From assembly GCA_014607495.2 (NCBI GenBank), contig CP053154.1, positions 8,494,001-8,558,000 on the forward strand: 64,000 nucleotides of DNA. Reading direction: 5' to 3'. Each line of letters starts with the position of its first letter. Positions within the stretch are counted from its first letter, which is position 1. The DNA is from Carposina sasakii (lineage: Eukaryota > Arthropoda > Insecta > Lepidoptera > Carposinidae). The translations under genes were made by a program, and so were the position numbers. The notes beneath the pieces are model-generated. The model saw only the letters and a program-made list of their open reading frames with translations, ran no database searches and was not told where the DNA came from. Positions 56,473 to 64,000 of the stretch are shown one piece after another.

Positions 56473-59400
56473 TTAACTAGTTTTTTTCTGACTTACATTC
56501 GTGGCTTGCTGCAGCTTGAGAACAGCACTTAGGTTGAAATATAAGAAATAATGGTAATAACTAATCCAGAAGTAGAAAACCCCAATCGCACAATATACCG
56601 ACGTTAGCATCAATGGTAAGAAAGGCAACGTCTTGTCCAAACCTAGAGCAACATGGACACCGTTCTCATAAACACAAAGTACTATAAGGCCGTAAATATA
56701 CAAGGACTCTAATCTGCTCAACATAGGCAGTTTAAAATAACGCCTTACTAACTTCTTAGGTTTGTAAACAATGTATAGCGACGGAATGTTACCAAATGCA
56801 ATCGCGCAATGTGTTAGGAGTATGAACAGTTTGATTGCTAAAAGGTTCTTTGGGTAAAGCAGCGGGAATAGTGAGTAATGGCCTGCTGTAGACACTATGA
56901 GGAACAGTCTCCCGTCTACATCTCCCAGCGCTGCCAGGAAACTGTAAAAGAAATAACGTGATTAAATGATAATTGATAATAGGGTATATGCATATTTTTT
57001 TTATTTCATTTTTAGATTCTACGTAAAAAATGAATAAAGTGTGCCCTGGGAATGGCATATCTAAGTTTAACCGTTTTGAATTTACAGCGATTCAAAAATA
57101 CGAGCCGGTAAAATGTTTTTGAAATGCTCCATTTGCACTTAATGGCATAGACCTTGACGTCATAGGAAACAACAGGCTCAAATTAGCATACGAAAAAAAT
57201 TCATTCCTATTTTATAAATGTAATATAACATTTTTGTGTATAGTTGTCAAATTAAATTGTTAATAGGTACAGATATTGATCAAGTATTTATTAAATCAAT
57301 TAGATAATTCAAAATATGGGTAAAATTGCATTTGTAATTTTTTCTTTAAAATTTTCAAAGTTATAAACACCTGTAACTTTGGTATTTACTAACCGATTGA
57401 TGTTATTTTACCATTATTCGGTTTGTATTTGTTATATCTTTCGAACATGAAGCGGTGATAGCCCAGTGGTTAAGACGTGCACCTTCCAAGCGGAAGGCGT
57501 AAGTTCGTTCCCAGTCATGGGCCTGTACCAATGAATTTATTTCATGTACAGATTTTAATGTTGCAAAATTGTCACTTAATTGTGCCTCGGAAAGCACGTA
57601 AAACCGGTGGTCCTGCGCCTGATCTCTCTCCGGTCGTGTCGGCTGTCCGTCCCATCGGACTATGAGAGTGACGGAATAGAGAGTGCATGTGTTTGCGCAC
57701 ACACTTGTGCACTATAATATCTCCTGCGTACCTGGCCAATCTCCGTAGAGATTGGTCGCCTTGATCGAAATACGGTCGGAGATCATCATCTTTCGAACAA
57801 AATATGAAAAATCTATTTTCGTGTCAGACGCATATTCCCTATTAGGTAGGTAGCAGCGCAAATACGGTGACCCCATTATATACTGCGACGGTTTAGCTTT
57901 TCGGGCACTATATATACATTTAATAATAATTAACAATTGACAGGAATAGTGAGATCAATAAACCTTGATACTTACCTCATTGGAATTAATATCATCAAGA
58001 TCGCCTTTTCATGAACATGCCACCCAAACATGAATGAACAAGTAGCACAGACCACCAGACATCTGGAAAGATTTCAATGATGTTTATCTCACAATTTTTA
58101 AATATTTAGTACTTGTAGTTTCATTAGGCTATACAATTAGTTTTTTAATGCTCTCTACTTAATCCAGGGATGACAAATCAATGACAAAAGCCATCGGGAC
58201 CATGAAGAAGAAATAAAAGAGGAGCAGCGGCTAAGTATATTTTCATAAAATTATTAATAAAGAAAATGGAAAAAATTCTTCACCCGAGTGGGAATCGAAC
58301 CCACGACCGCTGCAAACCGTGCCAGCCGCTATAACCACTAAGCCACCGGGTCAATTACTCGGATGACGAATTTTACCATCTCTTTTTTAAATTACATATT
58401 GGCAACGTTATTCTTCATCTTGATAGCTATACACTATCCAAATCTCGGCAAACAAAGCTGAATCCCTCAGCACAATGTTTAAAGATGAAACGATCAACCA
58501 TATCCTAATGGATTATATTAATGGAGAAGTGTTCATACAAAAATAGTGTGCCGTTGAGCGGGGGTGAAGTATGGGACGAGGGGAACATCCTAACACTGTA
58601 GCCCTACCCATTTACATAGAAACCACCTTGTAGTGACTAGCAGAACTACTTGCATAAGCGTGTGGTTACAGCTACTGCGTTACACACACTGACCCTATCA
58701 TGATGTCATGGCCTCACAATTGCCACACGCTCTGTTAATAGTCCCACCTCCTCTTATATACCATCTCCATAATCGGGACACAATATTTAGAGCATGTCAT
58801 TGATCACTAAATTCATTATGCACTAAGAGAAAATAGTTAAATGGGCACATCTATAACATTTCTTTACGATAATTGGCAGGTTAATGCATTAACAGTTCGC
58901 CTACCCTGCCTGTTAATAAATTAAAGGCTCACCCAGACTATAAAATCGAAATAATTTATATTATATTCAGATAATGCCCACTCTTCTATGTCATACCTTA
59001 CAAAGTTCACAGCTCTATATTTTTTATCAGCACAAAGATACCATAATTTGATAAGGGCTGGTAACATTGTGATAACTGTCAAAATAAATGTGACACTTGG
59101 CTTAATTGTTGGCAACACTGCATGGTGAAACTCTTGAACAAGGCCACCAGTCATTGAGGCTTCGGCTTTGACAACACTAAATCCAATTTTGGGCACTGAA
59201 ATATGTTCAGAACATAAGATGTAATATTTCAAAGGTGGTGGATAGAAATTAAACCTAGTTTAGTTATTTATTTTTACTTACAAGCATGTTGCAGTATTTT
59301 GTCAGCAAGATTGTATAAAGCCCAGAAATTTGGTGCCCAGTAGGCATGACATAGACCCCTTTTAAAAGGGAACAACCTTGCAAAGATCTGGAAGAGTAAA

Positions 59401-60768
59401 GATAAATTATAATCAAGAATAAACATACCCAACTGAGGAATTGACAACACATAGGTACAGTAGTGTAAAATAATTTGTGTAATTGTGAAAACATCAAAAC
59501 GCCTGGTTATTTTAGTAGTCATTGTTATAGAAAAATGTTATTACCTGTGGCAAATGTTCATAGAAAGGTCCATAGGAGATGCCAAACACGGTAATTACAG
59601 TACTAGCCAAAAGCATTAATCGAGATATAGAGAATGAATACCAAGCAGTATGTACTCCATCCGAGGATGGTACAGTGAAACAATAGGCTCTAAACAGGTA
59701 CACAATGTATACAGGAGCCACATACAAATATATATGCTTTAAATTCAGGAGAATTGCAAACCAAATAACACCTTGGATATGGTTGCTCTGAAAAAAAAAG
59801 ATAAAAACAAGCTTAAATAGAGTAATCTTTATTTAATTTCAATAAGTTTAATTCAAAAGAAGTGCTGGTTTATTTTCTTACTAACTTGATTTGATAAGTA
59901 AAATAAAAATTGCACTTACTTTAATGATACTGGATATAGAAAACAGAAGAAATCCATATAAGAACCCATTATATTGAAAATGTATGTGATCAACCATTAA
60001 TAGTCCTGGATTTGAAACCAACAATATGAATACAAGAAGCTTTCCATTACTAATTAGATTTGAACAGCTGAAAAAATGTTTAAAACATTAAGTTTCAAAG
60101 GTTACTGTGTACAAAATATAGTATCTATGTAAAACAAAAAGGTATTATTATCATTTCATTGATACACACAAACATATCCCTCTTTCTGGTGCCCACATAA
60201 AAATTAGTACCACCAGAGTTTGCAAGATAAATGATGTTACAGTACTTGCACTTAAGACTCTTTAACTGACTTGATTGCAAACTAGTGGGTGTATGAACAA
60301 CAAATTAACATAGAATATGTACCTAATAAGTTTACATACCTTTTAACACTTAGAATATAAACAAAATCTAATATTATGACTGACAATCTTTGAAATAATA
60401 CAGTCATGTCCGAATCGTATTTTAAATTGGATACTTCTAGCATCTTTGGATCGAAAAGCTTTGCAATTTGTGATAAACCATATTCCAACCACGCAAAAAA
60501 CGGTGGATAATCTAACGTCCATTCTGATGTTGCCTCGTAATACCAGAGGTCAATTGACTTATTATGAGTGACCGCGAGCCAATTCCTATGGACCTCGAAA
60601 TCCGTAGAACGACTACAAAAACAGAAAATTACAAAACATGATTGCAAGAAATAAGAGGTAGTAAAACATGAGATTGAACATTTTTATCAAGTATATTAAT
60701 TATACTTACTATAAAGTAATAAAAAGAATTTTAACTGTTGTCAAAATTAAAGCTATTTGTATAATCAT
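56473..60768 (-). CDS. ALG8: ALG8, dolichyl-P-Glc:Glc1Man9GlcNAc2-PP-dolichol alpha-1,3-glucosyltransferase
   Basis: Adds the second glucose to the lipid-linked N-glycan precursor in the ER lumen, using dolichyl-phosphate glucose (GT57 family). Eight exons on the minus strand: 60768-60710, 60612-60340, 60067-59920, 59787-59545, 59387-59282, 59195-58997, 58062-57976, 56941-56473, all with GT/AG ends and consistent phase, giving 527 residues (human about 526). Hallmarks: [34 protein letters not shown] (the catalytic luminal loop of ALG6/ALG8), [38 protein letters not shown] and GWHVHEKAI. The protein is strongly hydrophobic with many membrane segments. HFQYNGFL and the length favour ALG8 over ALG6. 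Introns 6 and 7 hold a tRNA-like repeat and a SINE. Confidence 0.95.
57448..57787 (+). mobile_element. tRNA-derived SINE, full length, with (ATC) tail
   Basis: 340 bp flanked by a perfect 12-bp duplication ATCTTTCGAACA (57436-57447 and 57788-57799). The head has an A-box (TAGCCCAGTGGTTAAGAC) and a B-box (GTAAGTTCGTTCCCAG), the body is GC-richer, and the end ACGGTCGGAGATCATCATC. It lies in ALG8 intron 7, antisense to the gene. A 3' fragment of the same family is at 61612-61718. The tail matches the LINE end at 47975-48026, its probable source of enzymes. Confidence 0.85.
58250..58535 (-). mobile_element. tRNA-like retroposon, single-unit copy
   Basis: Matches one terminal block plus the middle of 14406-14728 (tRNA-like A/B boxes on the minus strand, then AACGATCAACCATATCCTAA and TTAATGGAGAAGTGTT). 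It lies in ALG8 intron 6. Mutations in the A-box region (GCCACCGG, ATAACCACTA) mark it as older. Only a weak TTCATA repeat flanks it. Confidence 0.65.
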
Positions 60769-60871
60769 CTTGATTATAAATCATTAGATAATACTTCGTT
60801 TTAATCATTCGGCAAAATGTAAGAAATCGCCAACCAACGAAATCTGAAAATCACAACAAACACATTTTTTT

Positions 60872-61250
60872 TGTTTAGTTTATCCCGAAGGAAAGGCAAG
60901 GGGAACTAAGCCCATACAACCATTGTCTTTAGTAAATGATTTCTGAATTTATGATGGATGATAATGATAATGATGAATGGAAACGTCGGGAAAATCCCCA
61001 AGAACAAGTGTAAAGTTAGTCAAAATGAAAAATTATTACAGAAACAACTTAAATGGGCCCATGAAAAGATCGTATTCCGGCTAAAGCTTTACTCAGCTTA
61101 CCTGCGTATAAAACCATGCACACGCACTAGATTCACATCACAAGTAATCAAAATATAACTTATCTACCAGAAAACATCACTTTACGGACACATGCAAGCC
61201 ATTTAGAAATATTTTTTTATTTTCACAAGAAAATTGCACCTGCACCCATG
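60872..61250 (-). mobile_element. Dispersed repeat, copy 1 (reverse)
   Basis: Reverse complement of the family at 62852-63192 and 63247-63640: TTTATCCCGAAGGAAAGGCA, GGAAACGTCGGGAAAATCCC and TGTCCGTAAAGT-type blocks. It sits just upstream of ALG8 exon 1. No coding capacity beyond a short chance frame. Confidence 0.7.
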
Positions 61251-61611
61251 AACGTAAAAAAAAAGAACTATGGACCGAGTCTTGTCATTGCAAAGTTGAA
61301 GCAGCGAAATGGCGGCGCCTTGTACACACATGCACAGTTTCTGAGTTGCCGCTTAAGTAACTTTCCCTAAATTTTGTTAACATACGAATGAAAAAAATAT
61401 GTTTTATATTGTTCATAATTATAGCTTAGGTACACATTTCTTTAATAACAATAAAGTTATTAGTGGAACCGATTTTAATGAAATTTTGTGGTTGTAGTTA
61501 CGTAAGGGTTTAAAAATGTGGTTCAAATATGTTAGGCCAACGTGTTTTATTATACCTACATCTTTATCACACATAATAGCTATTACACAACATTTTTTAA
61601 ATTACTATATG

Positions 61612-61718
61612 ATGATGATGATGATCTCCGACCGTATTACGGCCAAGGCGACCAATCTTTACGGAGATTGGCCAGGTACGCAGGAGATATTATAGTGCAC
61701 ATGCACTATAATAGATGC
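61612..61718 (-). mobile_element. SINE 3' fragment, 5'-truncated
   Basis: Reverse strand copy of the 3' third of the SINE at 57448, beginning in an (ATC)n tail. Flanked by AAATTACTATATG at 61599-61611 and 61719-61731, a 13-bp target duplication, so it inserted already truncated by LINE-type retrotransposition. Confidence 0.8.
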
Positions 61719-62094
61719 AAATTACTATATGGAAAGTATAGAAATAATATAAACTCTCGCGAAAGTTTAAATAAATATTATTTTTCTACGAGAATGTATG
61801 TACGAGTTAATCACTTGAAAAAACTCCACTGAAATACAGTAACAGTAATAGTAGAATTATGCGGTCTGTCAAACCTTATGTTGGTTTTGAAATAAAGGAG
61901 AACTTTAGCAGTTCATGGCTGAAAATGAGTGAGGATAAACGTGGTACAAACAAGTAGCTACGCTATTTCGACCGCGATAAATGTTTAAGTATGTGAAACG
62001 AGAATGAGATATGAGGTGTTGTAAAATAAAAATAAAAAACCCTACTTAGTAAAATTTTCTCATATTTTCTATAAAAATCTATACATATAATTAT

Positions 62095-62510
62095 AAATTA
62101 AATGTGGTGTCGTGGGACACCAGGTAGGAACGAAGTTCCTTCGGCTAATGTAGAATCGACACAATTTGCAAAAGAAAAATCGTGCTCAATTTTATTTAGG
62201 TTTAAAATGTATCTATAATGTGAGTATTCGCCACGTGCTTGTCCATGAATTCATGAGTATATACTATGCATTGGCGGGGTGGAGTAGTAATAGAGAGAGA
62301 AGGGATGAGAGAACGAAAAGAAAGAGGGAGAAAGAGAAAGGTATTATACACTACTCGCTTGTGTATACGACTGTCGCGCCTGCGCACGTCTCATTTCTTA
62401 CGTCTTTTTCTTACGGTTTTACTATCATATTTTTTTCAGTTCGGTCGCGCAGTAAAATCCCTATCTCCTCCAAGCCTGCCGTAAGGAACTTCGTTCCAAT
62501 AAAATTCTAA
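62095..62510. repeat. Repeat-like block with inverted GGAACGAAGTTCC ends
   Basis: Begins with GTGGGACACCAGGTAGGAAC-GAAGTTCC and ends AAGGAACTTCGTTCC. The GGAACGAAGTTCC motif is itself palindromic. The interior has a purine tract (GAGAGAGAAGGGATGAGAGA) and opposing open frames without known domains. I regard it as a non-coding transposon, boundary uncertain. Confidence 0.35.
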
Positions 62511-62851
62511 CGGATCGATTTCTGTATATAGAAAATATATGGAAAAAATTATAATCTGAATACAGTCTTTACGCCATTCGTTCTCTTTTGGGAATCTAAA
62601 TACAAAATTATATTGGGGATATTTGTTTGTACGCGTTGGGAAAACTAAAAAATACCCTAGTTTATCTATTTAAAAAAAATATAATAATAATACAAAACAA
62701 AATGTTAGTTTCATTTTTGAAACAGTCTGGGGAAAATAAATTCGGGAGTTAGAACACTATATTTGTTGACGGAAGGATTCTGTATCTATGGACATGAAAA
62801 AAAAATCTGTCAAAGTTTGTTTACAAAAATTATGGAATTATTTGGGATTCG

Positions 62852-63192
62852 GCGGGAAAATCTGGAAGGGAGCAGGTGTAATTTTCTTGTGAAAATCAAA
62901 AATTATTTGAAAATGGCTTGCATGTGTCCGTAAAGTAATTTTTTCTGGTAGATAAGTTATATTTTGATTACTTGTTATGTGAATCTAGTGCGTGTGCATG
63001 GTTTTATAGGCAGGTAAGCCGAGTAATTTTTTATTTTGACTAACTTTACACTTGTTCTTGAGGATTTTCCCGACGTTTCCATTCATCACCATCATCATTA
63101 TCATCCCATAAATTCAGGAATCATTTACTAAAGAAAATGGCTGTATGGGCTTAGTTCCCCTTGCCTTTCCTTCGGGATAAACTAAACAACAA
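62852..63192 (+). mobile_element. Dispersed repeat, copy 2
   Basis: From GGCGGGAAAATCTGGAAGGG to TCCTTCGGGATAAACTAAAC and a short A-run. Shares every block with copies 1 and 3; it lacks about 60 bp near 63030 that copy 3 keeps (AAACTTTAGCCAGATTACGA). Confidence 0.7.
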
Positions 63193-63246
63193 AAAAAAAA
63201 TCTAGTCAGTCTGTGAATAACTTAGGTGAATAATATACCACAAACG

Positions 63247-63660
63247 ATTTCGGCGGGAAAAGCTGGAAGGGAGCGGGTGTAATTTTCTTGTGAAAATCAA
63301 AAATTATTTGTAAATGGCTTGCATGTGTCCGTAAAGTGATGTTTTCTGGTAGATAAGTTATATTTTGATTACTTGTGATGTGAATCTAGTGCATGTGCAT
63401 GGTTTTATACGCAGGTAAGCCGAGTAAAACTTTAGCCAGATTACGATCTCTTCATGGGCGCATGTAAGTTGTTACTGCAATAATTTTTCCTTTTGACTAA
63501 CTTTACACTTGTTCTTGAGGATTTTCCCGACGTTTCCATTCATCATCATTGTCATTCATCATAAATTCAGAATACATTTTACTAAACAATGATTAGGCTG
63601 TATGGGCTTAGTTCCCCTTGCCTTTCCTTCGGGATAAACTAAAAAAAAAAAAAAAAAAAA
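63247..63660 (+). mobile_element. Dispersed repeat, copy 3, with A-rich end
   Basis: Most complete copy: GGCGGGAAAAGCTGGAAGGG to CTTCGGGATAAACTAAAAAA with a run of over 20 A (63638-63660). The A-tail suggests a retroposon. It is separated by about 55 bp from copy 2 in the same orientation. Confidence 0.7.
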
Positions 63661-63787
63661 ATATACCACAAACTAAGTAGTACCTACCTACTTCCTCGTC
63701 AATACACAAGTAGTCTGTGACTTACTCTAACTAACGACTTATAGCTGAAAAGGAGGAAAATTAAATTTCCATTTATCAACGAAAACT

Positions 63788-64000
63788 ATGGCAATTTTAC
63801 ACAGGGCCCTGTTTACATGGTTTATATTTTTGGTTTTCTTGATACTGCTATGTTTGAGATTAGAATCAAGAACTCATTGGAATTGGTTTATCGTATTTAT
63901 ACCAATGTGGCTTTATGATAGTATATTATTAATATATGTGTTATTTCACATGATATCCCACTGTAGAACTGGTATGGAAAGATTCCGTGGGACTATTAAT
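63788..64000 (+). CDS. TMEM60-like membrane protein, N-terminal part
   Basis: ATG at 63788 opens 71 codons running off the window. HRALFTWFIFLVFLILLCLR is a first membrane segment, followed by HWNWFIVFIPMWLYDSILLI and a second segment, then C-R-T-G. The pattern WNWF..FIP.W..D.ILL is characteristic of transmembrane protein 60 (about 130 residues, four membrane spans, function unknown). It is divergent to ALG8, with 3.0 kb of repeats between the starts. The start is the first ATG in frame and matches the usual N-terminal length of the family. Confidence 0.8.
   Translation, partial: MAILHRALFTWFIFLVFLILLCLRLESRTHWNWFIVFIPMWLYDSILLIYVLFHMISHCRTGMERFRGTIN

Noticed and set aside
62166..62510. 114-codon plus-strand gene
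   Set aside because: Low-complexity K/R/E run from a purine tract inside a repeat-like block, with an opposing frame of similar size.

Overview
This is a window of an insect nuclear genome, almost certainly a moth or butterfly. The sequence is AT-rich with intron-split genes, (ATC)n-tailed SINEs, many Helitron-like ends of the type ...CTAG|T, and the short 'taggtacctacctac' runs common in lepidopteran non-coding DNA. There are no bacterial operons, CRISPR arrays or rRNA genes. Exons were assembled by hand from GT/AG sites, reading phase and paralogue or family similarity; no alignment or transcript data were used.

Layout. 1-8 kb: non-coding DNA with a small MITE and a Helitron-like element holding a 128-bp minisatellite. 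8.0-8.7 kb, minus strand: first coding exon (signal peptide) and GC-rich promoter/5' UTR of an unidentified secreted or membrane protein whose remaining exons are not visible. 8.7-22.7 kb: intergenic DNA with repeats, a tRNA-like dimeric repeat, MITEs, and a copy of an element carrying a hammerhead-ribozyme-like motif. 22.7-36.8 kb: two PPP1R36-like genes (protein phosphatase 1 regulatory subunit 36), tail to tail, each with ten matching exons; the plus-strand copy has introns full of transposons. 37-40 kb: LTR-like and MITE debris. 40.2-45.3 kb: a structurally complete DIRS-type tyrosine-recombinase retrotransposon, inserted in a Helitron-like element. 45.6-55.1 kb: nested dead LINEs (I-like, RTE-like and others) and Helitron-like copies. 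56.5-60.8 kb, minus strand: complete ALG8 glucosyltransferase gene in eight exons. 60.8-63.7 kb: three copies of a dispersed repeat and a SINE fragment. 63.8-64 kb: start of a TMEM60 homologue, running off the window.

Host genes work separately. ALG8 acts in the ER on the N-glycan precursor, PPP1R36-like proteins are predicted to bind protein phosphatase 1, and TMEM60 is a small membrane protein of unknown role. Most of the interest lies in mobile DNA. The DIRS element has intact frames, near-identical inverted repeats, a spliced Gag and two overlapping frame changes. A SINE and a LINE share their 3' tail. The duplicated PPP1R36 genes give an internal check on every exon boundary.
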